In this document: positions 24,664-32,262 of the stretch, in pieces
How positions within the stretch are numbered: position 1 is the stretch's first letter
How the letters are laid out: every line of letters begins with the position of its first letter
Made by a program: the position numbers and the translations under genes
DNA from: Bacteroidales bacterium
Lineage (GTDB): Bacteria > Bacteroidota > Bacteroidia > Bacteroidales > UBA932
Direction: 5' to 3'
Assembly: GCA_017616475.1 (NCBI GenBank)
Contig: JAFZYD010000050.1
Location: 1-41,299, forward strand
Length of the DNA stretch: 41,299 bases
Notes under the pieces: model-generated
Databases searched by the model: none
The model's input: only the letters and a program-made list of their open reading frames with translations
What the model was told of the DNA's origin: nothing

Positions 24664-26313
24664 ATGTGGAAACATCTTACTTTTATCGCACTTTTCTCTT
24701 GTCTTGTATGGTCTTGCAGCAAAAACACGACATTCAACAATGATAGCTGTAAGATGTCCACTCGGGATCGGGTATTGACCAAGGCCAATTTAGATGATGC
24801 CGTTTATGATGAGACGAGTGGCCTTTACCTCGTTCCCCACGAGGATATGTATGAATTATCACATGTACAAGAAGTGTACGAAAGGCTTACTCGGAATACC
24901 AACAAACTGGCGCCAACCCACAGAGCCATCAAATTCACGCCACATGAAGAAACAACAGCTCATACATTGCTCGCCGACACCACTATGTGGGTATCGCGTA
25001 TTCCGTTTGGATATCGCCCTGTTGGGCAAAAGAAATCATCCCATCCCGCCCCCATCTGCGACCTGGATTATTCGCGCACAACAGAATCATTAGGCACAAG
25101 TGACATTGTTGAAGGTCCGGGGAATCCGCCTGTATTTACTCCAATATATGCAAGATGGCCTGTTACAAAAGACCTCCCTTCGAACATACAGTATGAGATT
25201 CTCTATGAGATTTACACACCATCCTCTCCAACTGTAATAGATAGCAGTCTTGCTGCCGCGCTCTCTCCAAATTGTCTGACAAGAGGCGTGCGGCCAGACG
25301 CGGGGAGCAATCCGGCTTTTAGCTCTCCCTGGCAATTAAGGTTCAGATTTTATGATAATGTGCTTAGTGCATACAGAAATGCATCAAATATTCATGTGCG
25401 ATACTTCGACTATGATACATACTACACATACAATGCTTATGCTGATGTAAACGGGAAAGTGGTTGTTCCAGAAAACGTCCCAATGTCATCTTGGGTGATT
25501 ATTGATTTATTTACAAGGAATTTTAAAGTTACTGAAGACAATTCCTCCAACTATGTCTTTGAATTAGTAGACATCGTTGACAATTTAACAGAATTACCTT
25601 ATACGACTGAACTTGGATCGCCTGTAACAAACATCGATTACAACTATGATTTTTATCATCAGGTTTTTCTATCTGCGCGTTACTATTATAAGGGAAGTAA
25701 TGATTTACTCAACAATATAGACAAACTACATTTAGACACCCCCCTACGAATTGCCGCGTATGCTGATACTACCTCATTGACACATAATGGCATTAGCGGT
25801 GTCGGGTGGTTTTTCCCCTCGGCGAATCCGCCTTACATTGAGGTGTGCCAGTATAACATAAGTGCAAGTAAAATCTTCGGAACGGTACTACACGAATTGG
25901 GTCATGCATCACATTACGCTGAGATGGGCACACAGTTTGGGTTAACTACTTCAAGGATAAAGGAGTCCTTTGCTTCCTTTATGGGGTGGTATAATGTAAA
26001 AAAATATTACCATACCGTTTTAACAACTGATGCTATGGTTCACAATGCTTGTACACAAGGCCGCCAAGGGTGGCAAGGGCTTTCATCAGACTACTATACC
26101 CCAATATATATTGACCTTGTTGATGATTTTAATCAAAATACTATACTGGGATCATCTTATGTCATTGACGCGATTTCCAGTGTCCCTGTCACAGATGTAT
26201 TGAATTTTGCGATAGGCCCCAAAACATGGTCTCAGTCCAAATCGTTAATGCAGCAAGAAGTCGGTGTATTGTATTCTCTTTCAGATTTCAACAATCTTGT
26301 TAATTTATACTAA
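24664..26313 (+). CDS. Lipoprotein with HExxH zinc-metallopeptidase motif
   Basis: 549 residues. The signal sequence ends in the lipobox LVWSC (Cys18), so the protein should be lipid-anchored in the outer or inner membrane. The long N-terminal two-thirds has no domain I can name. Residues 410-414 are HELGH in TVLHELGHASHYAEMG, a gluzincin-type zinc site; E434 in IKESFASFMGW, 20 residues after it, is a candidate third ligand. This makes a surface metallopeptidase plausible, but the family is not recognised. AT-rich and with more CATG/GATC than core genes, it looks acquired. It is followed after 18 bases by another lipoprotein gene, and both lie between the palindromic repeats. Confidence 0.75.
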   Translation: MWKHLTFIALFSCLVWSCSKNTTFNNDSCKMSTRDRVLTKANLDDAVYDETSGLYLVPHEDMYELSHVQEVYERLTRNTNKLAPTHRAIKFTPHEETTAHTLLADTTMWVSRIPFGYRPVGQKKSSHPAPICDLDYSRTTESLGTSDIVEGPGNPPVFTPIYARWPVTKDLPSNIQYEILYEIYTPSSPTVIDSSLAAALSPNCLTRGVRPDAGSNPAFSSPWQLRFRFYDNVLSAYRNASNIHVRYFDYDTYYTYNAYADVNGKVVVPENVPMSSWVIIDLFTRNFKVTEDNSSNYVFELVDIVDNLTELPYTTELGSPVTNIDYNYDFYHQVFLSARYYYKGSNDLLNNIDKLHLDTPLRIAAYADTTSLTHNGISGVGWFFPSANPPYIEVCQYNISASKIFGTVLHELGHASHYAEMGTQFGLTTSRIKESFASFMGWYNVKKYYHTVLTTDAMVHNACTQGRQGWQGLSSDYYTPIYIDLVDDFNQNTILGSSYVIDAISSVPVTDVLNFAIGPKTWSQSKSLMQQEVGVLYSLSDFNNLVNLY

Positions 26314-26331
26314 CCATTATCTCGTCATTCT

Positions 26332-27249
26332 ATGAAAAAGATGTATATCTGGCTATTCCTTTTTACCATAATCGTTCTTGGCGGCTGTCAACAGCTTCCT
26401 AAGGGCGGAAAGCTTATCCGTTATTATGCGCCCACAAATTTCGTCTTAGGGGAGGAAATGGAAACTATGCTGACAACTGAATTCGCCTGTGTGGATATAA
26501 GGCCTTATGGTAATACAGCAGAATTATCATTCCGCTATAAAGGGCCAGAAGATGCGGCTGGTTATTCCATCAATGAATTTGTATTGAAGTTCTCGGATAT
26601 TCCGTTTGAAACAAATGAATCTGTCCTCTCATTTAATTGCGATATTATTACCGGCGATATCTCATATACTATTGACAACCATAGAAATTACCAGAAAAAA
26701 GGGGCTTTAACCAGATCGTTTAAAGTGTCCGGCACCATAGATGAAACCAGCCCCTCACACTCCTCTATAACTTTTACATCTGCCATTTTTGACGAACAAC
26801 TCACTCTTTCACTGCAGAATATTACAAATAAAGAATCAGCTGCAGTATTCGGGAAAGATGGTTATACTTTCGGACCGATAATATCAGATCGAATAAGTGC
26901 CAACCGTTTATTTGTCAATAATACAGGGCATACTGTAACTGTTGGACACGAAAGCGACTTCTTCAGCTATCAAGATTTGGTCACCATCAATTCTGGATCC
27001 TCCGGCATAATTACGTTGATTGATGCGGAAGAAGGTCCTAATGCGTCCTATACTTTCAAGTTTGATGACGCCAAGATATCCTATCATAATGCGACTGGTA
27101 AGCCGTATGAATATTCAGGCATCCCTGTTGATATAAAAGATCTGCCTTTCCTTTCCTTTGATGCCGGCATTATGATTTACGACAAGAACTACGACGTCAC
27201 ATACACGATTACCCCTGAGATATACGAGCAAGCATCGTATATTGAGTAG
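26332..27249 (+). CDS. Uncharacterised beta-rich lipoprotein, partner of the HExxH protein
   Basis: 305 residues with a signal peptide and a clear lipobox (LGGC, Cys19). The mature part is rich in Thr, Ser and aromatic residues in alternating patterns that suggest beta structure; no catalytic motif or named domain was recognised. It starts 18 bases after the metallopeptidase-like gene and shares its base composition, so the two are probably one transcript and possibly one complex. It ends 34 bases before the second palindromic repeat. Confidence 0.65.
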   Translation: MKKMYIWLFLFTIIVLGGCQQLPKGGKLIRYYAPTNFVLGEEMETMLTTEFACVDIRPYGNTAELSFRYKGPEDAAGYSINEFVLKFSDIPFETNESVLSFNCDIITGDISYTIDNHRNYQKKGALTRSFKVSGTIDETSPSHSSITFTSAIFDEQLTLSLQNITNKESAAVFGKDGYTFGPIISDRISANRLFVNNTGHTVTVGHESDFFSYQDLVTINSGSSGIITLIDAEEGPNASYTFKFDDAKISYHNATGKPYEYSGIPVDIKDLPFLSFDAGIMIYDKNYDVTYTITPEIYEQASYIE

Positions 27250-27283
27250 CCCTTTCTGAAGCACATACATTTCCGGCCACAAG

Positions 27284-27310
27284 AATTGCGCGAAATGATT
27301 AATTTCGCGG
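27284..27310. repeat. Palindromic flanking repeat, copy 2 (just before tatD)
   Basis: GCGAAATGATTAATTTCGCGG at this place (27290-27310) is the direct repeat of 24552-24572; AATTGC precedes both. The internal inverted arms are CGCGAAAT and ATTTCGCG. It ends 2 bases before the preferred tatD ATG. Confidence 0.8.
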
Positions 27311-27312
27311 AT

Positions 27313-28089
27313 ATGATTGACACCCACTCTCATATTTACGACGAGGCGTACAGGGAAGATTTCGAGGCTGTGGTCGAGCGCGCACGCGAGGCGGGCGTGG
27401 AGAAGATTGTGACTCCGGGCATCGATTCTTCCTGCCACGACGCTATGGTAGCGGTGGCGGAGGCGCTGCCGCAGTTCGCCTACCCTGCCATAGGGCTGCA
27501 TCCAACCGAAATCCGAGAGAACTGGCGCGATGAACTGCAGTTCGTCTTTGACCATTTTGACGACCGGCCGTGGGTGGCCATCGGCGAAATCGGGATGGAT
27601 CTGTACTGGAGCCGGGAGTATCTCGAAGAGCAGAAGGAGGTTTTTTGCGCGCAGCTGGACCTGGCTTTTGAGAAGAACCTGCCGGTGATTATCCACGCCC
27701 GGGACGCGCACGAAGAAATTTTCGAGTGCCTCAAAAAGGTTGCAAAGCCGCTGCGCGGGGTGTTCCACGCCTTTACCGGGAGCTGGGAAACTTACCAGAG
27801 AATAAAGGCCGCAGGCGACTATAAAATCGGTATAGGCGGCGTGGTTACTTTCAAAAACGCCCACATTGCAACGGCTCTGGAGCGCATTCCGCTGGAAGAT
27901 GTTTTGTTGGAGACAGACTCCCCATACCTGACTCCCGTGCCCCATCGCGGGCAGCGCAACGAGAGCGCCTACGTGCGGTTTGTGGCAGAGAAAATAGCCC
28001 AAATCAAGGGGGTTGATTTGGGCGTGGTGGATGCCGTCACCACAAAGAACGCCGAGATTTTATTTCAGTTTTCAAAAATTATTTCTTAA
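27313..28089 (+). CDS. tatD: TatD-family metal-dependent hydrolase / DNase
   Basis: TIM-barrel metal-dependent hydrolase; family members act as 3'-5' DNases and in DNA repair or quality control. Start preferred at ATG 27313, giving MIDTHSHIYD, the usual family N-terminus with the H5-x-H7 metal pair; ATG 27295, in frame, would start inside the palindromic repeat. 258 residues. Other metal/catalytic blocks are IGEIGMDLYW, VIIHARDAHEE, FHAFTGSWE and LETDSPYLTP. All ligand positions are intact. GC-rich core composition resumes here. It ends 57 bases before exbB. Confidence 0.94.
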   Translation: MIDTHSHIYDEAYREDFEAVVERAREAGVEKIVTPGIDSSCHDAMVAVAEALPQFAYPAIGLHPTEIRENWRDELQFVFDHFDDRPWVAIGEIGMDLYWSREYLEEQKEVFCAQLDLAFEKNLPVIIHARDAHEEIFECLKKVAKPLRGVFHAFTGSWETYQRIKAAGDYKIGIGGVVTFKNAHIATALERIPLEDVLLETDSPYLTPVPHRGQRNESAYVRFVAEKIAQIKGVDLGVVDAVTTKNAEILFQFSKIIS

Positions 28090-28146
28090 CTTGCACCACA
28101 ATATTGCAAACAACGCAAAATCTATATTATCATTAATTAAAAACCT

Positions 28147-28956
28147 ATGAAAAAAGTTTTCATGTTTTTGGCAGTAGCAGGTCTTCTGACTTTCACTGCT
28201 TTCCAATCCGCAAAAGCGCAAGATGAGCCTCAGGCTGCAGAGCAGACTCTGGGCACAGAGGACGAGGCAGTTGCTCCCGCTCCGGAAGCAGCACCCGTTA
28301 ACCCGTTCGAGGCTACCGGCAGCGACAAACCCCTTCACCAGCAGCTCAAAGCAAAATTCATCGAAGGTGGTGCCGGCTTTATGGCATTGGTTCTCATCTG
28401 CCTTATTTTGGGTCTTGCAATCGCAATTGAGCGTATCATCACCCTCAACCTGGCTCAGACCAACACCAACAAGCTTCTCGGTCAGGTAGAAGACGCCCTC
28501 AAGGCAGGCAACGTTGAGAAGGCTAAAGACGTTTGCCGCAACACCCGCGGTCCCGTTGCAAGCATTTTCTATCAGGGCCTCATCCGTATGGACCAGGGCG
28601 TTGAGAACGTAGAGAAAGCCGTTACCAGCTACGGTTCCGTTCAGATGGCTCAGCTCGAGAAAGGTCTCTCCTGGATTTCCCTGTTCATCGGTATTGCTCC
28701 TATGCTCGGGTTCCTCGGTACTGTGATCGGTCTGATTCAGGCATTCGACGCCATCGAGGTTGCAGGTGATATCTCCCCGAACTTGGTAGCAGGCGGTATG
28801 AAAGTCGCCCTCATCACCACCGTCGGCGGTCTGGTTGTTGCCATCATCCTTCAGTTGTTCTATAACTACCTCATTTCCAAGATCGACACCATCGTAGCTC
28901 AGATGGAGGACGCTTCCATCAGCTTCGTCGACCTGCTGGTTGCAAATCAGAAATAA
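28147..28956 (+). CDS. exbB: ExbB/TolQ/MotA-family proton channel protein
   Basis: Inner-membrane proton-channel subunit that with ExbD powers TonB-dependent outer-membrane transport. 269 residues. Unlike the E. coli protein, it begins with a cleavable-looking signal peptide (MKKVFMFLAVAGLLTFTAFQSAKAQ) and an Ala/Pro/Glu-rich segment of about 40 residues before the first MotA-type helix (GFMALVLICLILGLAIAIE). The conserved TolQ/ExbB part is at about 150-260, with LSWISLFIGIAPMLGFLGTV and GGMKVALITTVGGLVVAII. This extended form is common in Bacteroidota. It heads a four-gene set. Confidence 0.93.
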   Translation: MKKVFMFLAVAGLLTFTAFQSAKAQDEPQAAEQTLGTEDEAVAPAPEAAPVNPFEATGSDKPLHQQLKAKFIEGGAGFMALVLICLILGLAIAIERIITLNLAQTNTNKLLGQVEDALKAGNVEKAKDVCRNTRGPVASIFYQGLIRMDQGVENVEKAVTSYGSVQMAQLEKGLSWISLFIGIAPMLGFLGTVIGLIQAFDAIEVAGDISPNLVAGGMKVALITTVGGLVVAIILQLFYNYLISKIDTIVAQMEDASISFVDLLVANQK

Positions 28957-29002
28957 TCAGATTTGAAGGGTAGCATTATTAACAATTGAAAAAAACAAAA
29001 CA

Positions 29003-29419
29003 ATGAAACTGGCTAAATATTTAAAATGGATACTTCTGGGTATCTCTGCGATATTGCTGGTTGTATTCTTCCTCCTGCCGCACAACACCGCGAGCGACAC
29101 GATGGTTGATGTTTACATCATCTGGGCCTATGTGCTCGTAGCCATCGCTCTGGTTTTGGTGCTGTTGTTCCTGTTCCTGAGTGTGAGCAAGACCAAGAAG
29201 GGCCTGCTTACATTCCTGGCGCTTATTGTAGGAGCAGTAGCATTGGTAGCCGTTTGCTGGCTGCTTGCCCCCGGCGGAGAAGTTTTCACCAACGCCGCAT
29301 ATACCCCGCAGGTATCAAAATTCTCTGACGCAGCACTCTACGTCACATATGCAATGGTGGCCGTATCTATTCTTGCAATACTGTGGTCAGCCATAAGCAG
29401 CGCTATCAAGAATCGTTAA
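29003..29419 (+). CDS. Small four-helix membrane protein of the exbB-exbD operon
   Basis: 138 residues, mostly hydrophobic, with four likely membrane helices (about 9-27, 40-62, 67-90 and 110-133). No motif is recognised. It lies 46 bases after exbB and 12 before the first exbD, inside the energising operon; a protein of this kind at this place recurs in Bacteroidota, from memory. It may be an accessory of the ExbB-ExbD motor, but nothing in the sequence shows a function. Confidence 0.75.
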   Translation: MKLAKYLKWILLGISAILLVVFFLLPHNTASDTMVDVYIIWAYVLVAIALVLVLLFLFLSVSKTKKGLLTFLALIVGAVALVAVCWLLAPGGEVFTNAAYTPQVSKFSDAALYVTYAMVAVSILAILWSAISSAIKNR

Positions 29420-29431
29420 TAAGAAAGTACA

Positions 29432-30013
29432 ATGGCATCAAAAAAGACTCCCGAAATTAATGGAAGCTCAATGGCCGACATCGCTTTCATTGCGTTGATA
29501 TTCTTCCTGATGGTTACGACTATGGACCAGGAAAAGGGTCTCCCCCGCCGTCTCCCTCCTATGCCCGATGAAAACATGAAGCTGGAGAACGAGAAAGTGA
29601 ACCGTCGTAACATTGTGGTGGTAAAGATCAACGTCAACGACCGCGTGTTTGCCGGGGATGAACCTATAGATGTCAGTCAATTGAAAGATAAAATCGTTGA
29701 GTTCCTCACCAACCCTCTGGACAGGGAAGACCTTCCCGAAAAGGTTATCAAGGATATCGAGGGTTTCGGCCCGTATCCCGTTTCCAAGGGTGTGATTTCG
29801 CTGCAGAACGACCGTGGTACGACATATAGCCAATATATCGCCGTACAGAACGAATTAGTCAAGGCTATCAATATTATCCGCGACGACTTCTCTATGGCCC
29901 ACTACGGCAAGGCATACGCCCAGCTCGACGATGATAAGCAGAAAATCGTGCGTAAATGTATCCCGCAGCAGATTTCCGAAGCCGAACCAAAGGATACCAA
30001 ACTTCAGAAATAG
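29432..30013 (+). CDS. exbD: ExbD/TolR-family protein, first copy
   Basis: 193 residues. A short cytoplasmic start is followed by one membrane helix (MADIAFIALIFFLMVTTM) and a periplasmic domain. The helix begins at an Asp (D16), the conserved proton-carrying position of ExbD/TolR. The periplasmic part has INVNDRVFAGDEPIDVSQL in the usual place but is longer than E. coli ExbD (141) by an extension with ALE-like charged residues. It is followed 12 bases later by a second exbD; two different ExbD subunits are normal in this phylum. Confidence 0.9.
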   Translation: MASKKTPEINGSSMADIAFIALIFFLMVTTMDQEKGLPRRLPPMPDENMKLENEKVNRRNIVVVKINVNDRVFAGDEPIDVSQLKDKIVEFLTNPLDREDLPEKVIKDIEGFGPYPVSKGVISLQNDRGTTYSQYIAVQNELVKAINIIRDDFSMAHYGKAYAQLDDDKQKIVRKCIPQQISEAEPKDTKLQK

Positions 30014-30025
30014 GAGGTTAACAGT

Positions 30026-30490
30026 ATGGCAACATTCAAGAAAAGTGGCAAAAAAACAATGCCTGCCATCTCTACCGGTTCGCTGCCCGATATCGTGTTT
30101 ATGATTCTGCTGTTCTTTATGGTGACCACCACAATGCGCCAGACAGAGCATATGGTTATGGTTAATCTGCCCGCCGCAAGTGAGATCTCCAAACTGGAAC
30201 GCAAAGACCTTTCTTCGTACATCTATGTTGGTACTCCTCTCAAGAAGTACCAGGGCAAATATGGTACAGACAGCCGCATCCAGCTCAACGATTCTTTCCG
30301 CACCGTAGATGAAATCCGCGATTTCGTCGCTTCCGAGCGCGAGAATCTTTCGGAGCAGGACCGTCCGTTCATGACCGTTAACATCAAGGCTGACAAGGAC
30401 ACCCGTATGGGTATCATTACAGACATCAAACAGGAGCTTCGCCGTTGCAACGCGCTAAAGATTCTCTACGGCGCAAACGCAGTGGAATAG
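30026..30490 (+). CDS. exbD: ExbD/TolR-family protein, second copy
   Basis: 154 residues. AGGAGG at 30012-30017 gives a good ribosome site for ATG 30026. The membrane helix ISTGSLPDIVFMILLFFMVT again starts at the conserved Asp. The periplasmic end has FMTVNIKADKDTRMGIITDIKQELR, the ExbD/TolR fold block. It differs enough from the first copy to be a separate subunit rather than a recent duplicate. A strong terminator follows 18 bases after the stop, closing the exb operon. Confidence 0.91.
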   Translation: MATFKKSGKKTMPAISTGSLPDIVFMILLFFMVTTTMRQTEHMVMVNLPAASEISKLERKDLSSYIYVGTPLKKYQGKYGTDSRIQLNDSFRTVDEIRDFVASERENLSEQDRPFMTVNIKADKDTRMGIITDIKQELRRCNALKILYGANAVE

Positions 30491-30507
30491 GCTTCTTTCC
30501 ATAACTA

Positions 30508-30545
30508 AAAAGAAATGGGTGGCAGCAATGTTACCCATTTCTTTT
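30508..30545 (+). terminator. Terminator after the exb operon
   Basis: AAAAGAAATGGGT (30508-30520) and ACCCATTTCTTTT (30533-30545) form a perfect 13-bp stem with a 12-base loop; the U-rich side of the stem acts as the tail. This also argues against any start for the next gene inside this region. Confidence 0.85.
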
Positions 30546-30566
30546 GCACAAGCTTCGCATCATACA

Positions 30567-31775
30567 ATGAAACGCTTTATTTTACTTCTTATACTTGCTT
30601 CCCTTTTTGTAGCATCGTGCTCACAGCCCAAAGCTAAATACGTTTTCCTCTTTATTGGTGACGGTATGGGCTTCGGGGCCGTGTCCGTGACCGAGGCATA
30701 CTTGGCGCAGGCCGAGGCCGGCGAGGCACTGGGTATGGGGCAGCTGGCCTTCTCCGATTTCCCCGTGATGGGTGCGTCGGCCACTTTCAGCGCCAATGCG
30801 CAAGTGACCGACTCCGCAGCGGGCGGCAGCGCCCTCTCCACCGGGGAAAAGGTGGACAACGACAGCATCTGCATAGGTCCGGACGGCGACACTCTGGTGG
30901 GCATCGCCTATAAGATTCACGACGCCGGCTACAAGGTGGGCATCACCGCCACCGTCTGCATCGACCACGCCACCCCCGCATCGTTCTACGGGCGCAGCCT
31001 GCACCGCGGCTATTATTACGAGATTGGCAGCCGCCTGTCTGACTCCGGCTTCGAGTATTTTGCCGGCGGCGATTTCAACCGCCCGGACGAGAATGAACCC
31101 AGCTGCTATGCCAAGGCAGAAGCGGCCGGCTACGCCATTGCCTACGGCCGCGACGATTTCGAGGCCAAGAAGGATTCCGACAAGATTATCTTCTTCCAGA
31201 AGAGGGACACCACCCACGCTATGACTCAGCTCCCCACCCGCCTGGAGCGGATTGCCCGCAGCAACCCGGACGACATCACCCTCAAGGAGATGGTGGAGCG
31301 CGGCATAGAGCACCTGGATGGCGGCAAGGGCTTCTTTATGATGGCGGAAGGGTCTATGATAGATTTCGCAGCCCACAGCAACGACTTGCCGGGCCTCATT
31401 TATGAGACCATAGATATGAGCGACGCCATTGAAGTGGCCAGGGAGTTCTACCGCAAGCACCCCAAAAACACCCTTATTGTGGTGACTGCCGACCACGAGA
31501 CCGGCGGCCCCGCCTGCAACAAGCATTGCGACCTGGCCAAGGTCAAGGAGGTGTGCGCACCCGCAGGCGAGAGCACGGTGGAGAACTATATGGACGGCCA
31601 CGTGAGCCGCGAAGAACTCTCTAAGGCAGCCCATATAGGTTGGACCGCAGGGAGCCACACCGGTGACCGCGTACCGGTATATGCAATAGGCTGCGGCAGC
31701 GAGAAGTTTGCAGGCGAGATGGATAATACCGACATTCCTCGAAGAATTATGGAGGCAATGGGGTTGAATTTCTAA
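30567..31775 (+). CDS. Alkaline phosphatase, lipoprotein form
   Basis: Phosphomonoesterase of the PhoA type acting outside the cytoplasm. Start at ATG 30567 (402 residues); the upstream in-frame ATG at 30519 lies in the terminator. The signal peptide ends in LFVASC, a lipobox. Active-site blocks are FIGDGMG (metal Asp at D32), D82-S83-A-A-G-G with the nucleophile serine, and VTADHETGG (D309, H310), followed later by HTGDRVPVYAIG. All metal and nucleophile positions are present. No strong promoter was seen between it and the terminator. Confidence 0.92.
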   Translation: MKRFILLLILASLFVASCSQPKAKYVFLFIGDGMGFGAVSVTEAYLAQAEAGEALGMGQLAFSDFPVMGASATFSANAQVTDSAAGGSALSTGEKVDNDSICIGPDGDTLVGIAYKIHDAGYKVGITATVCIDHATPASFYGRSLHRGYYYEIGSRLSDSGFEYFAGGDFNRPDENEPSCYAKAEAAGYAIAYGRDDFEAKKDSDKIIFFQKRDTTHAMTQLPTRLERIARSNPDDITLKEMVERGIEHLDGGKGFFMMAEGSMIDFAAHSNDLPGLIYETIDMSDAIEVAREFYRKHPKNTLIVVTADHETGGPACNKHCDLAKVKEVCAPAGESTVENYMDGHVSREELSKAAHIGWTAGSHTGDRVPVYAIGCGSEKFAGEMDNTDIPRRIMEAMGLNF

Positions 31776-31791
31776 GAATTATTTACCTTTG
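31764..31791 (+). promoter_or_regulatory. Promoter before the small lipoprotein gene
   Basis: TTG at 31764-31766 and TACCTTTG at 31784-31791 are 17 bases apart, slightly short of the usual spacing. The -33 part lies inside the end of the phosphatase gene. The next ATG is at 31816. Confidence 0.5.
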
Positions 31792-31815
31792 GGGGTAATT
31801 AGAAATCCACACACT

Positions 31816-32211
31816 ATGAAACGCATTTTTTCCGTTTTGATAATAGCCGTCGCAGCCGTCATCATTTCTTCCTGCGACAAGACCCCGGCTCCCGGACAGG
31901 TGACCGGCTCGGTAACCTATCGCGACCGCTCTGTAGGGGGCATCGAGGTGATTTTTGAGGGCGACGGCGGCACCTATACCTACACTTCCCTCTCGGACGG
32001 GTACTTTGTTTTCCGCGACATCGCCCCCGGCGACTACGACGTCTCCTGCAAATTCAACGGCAGGTACATTGAGTCCGTTCTCATAAACTACGAAAAGAGC
32101 GAGCACCCGCATATGGTAACCATCATACCCGGCGAGAAACACGTGCGCAACATCCTTATCCCGGATAACGAAGACCTCGGCTGGGACGATGAAGAAGAAG
32201 ACGAAGAATAA
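31816..32211 (+). CDS. Small lipoprotein with carboxypeptidase-regulatory-like fold
   Basis: 131 residues from ATG 31816, with a lipobox IISSC (Cys20). Residues about 27-105 follow the pattern of a CarboxypepD_reg-like/transthyretin-type beta sandwich: GQVTGSVTYRDRSVGGIEV, then SDGYFVFRDIAPGDYDVSC. Such domains often sit in surface-exposed binding proteins, but here nothing else is attached. It ends in an acidic tail (DNEDLGWDDEEEDEE). The function is unknown; the fold is a moderately sure reading. Confidence 0.75.
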   Translation: MKRIFSVLIIAVAAVIISSCDKTPAPGQVTGSVTYRDRSVGGIEVIFEGDGGTYTYTSLSDGYFVFRDIAPGDYDVSCKFNGRYIESVLINYEKSEHPHMVTIIPGEKHVRNILIPDNEDLGWDDEEEDEE

Positions 32212-32231
32212 TCTCTCCTCCAACACATAAC

Positions 32232-32260
32232 AAAGGGCTGGCCTCTCGCCAGCCCTTTTT
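32232..32260. terminator. Bidirectional terminator between convergent genes
   Basis: AAAGGGCTGGC (32232-32242) and GCCAGCCCTTT (32248-32258) form a perfect 11-bp stem with a 5-base loop and a T-run at 32256-32260. On the minus strand the AAA side gives the tail. It serves both the lipoprotein gene and the minus-strand operon ending at 32263. Confidence 0.9.
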
Positions 32261-32262
32261 GT

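Noticed and set aside
24545-27310. The flanking palindromes as chromosome dimer-resolution (dif) sites
   Set aside because: The 8-11 bp arms around a 5-base centre do not resemble the 11-6-11 XerC/XerD arrangement I know, and two copies beside a cassette do not fit a single dif. Not excluded for a related recombinase.
30519-30566. Upstream start for the alkaline phosphatase
   Set aside because: It lies in the loop of a 13-bp terminator stem and would put 16 residues before a normal lipoprotein signal peptide.
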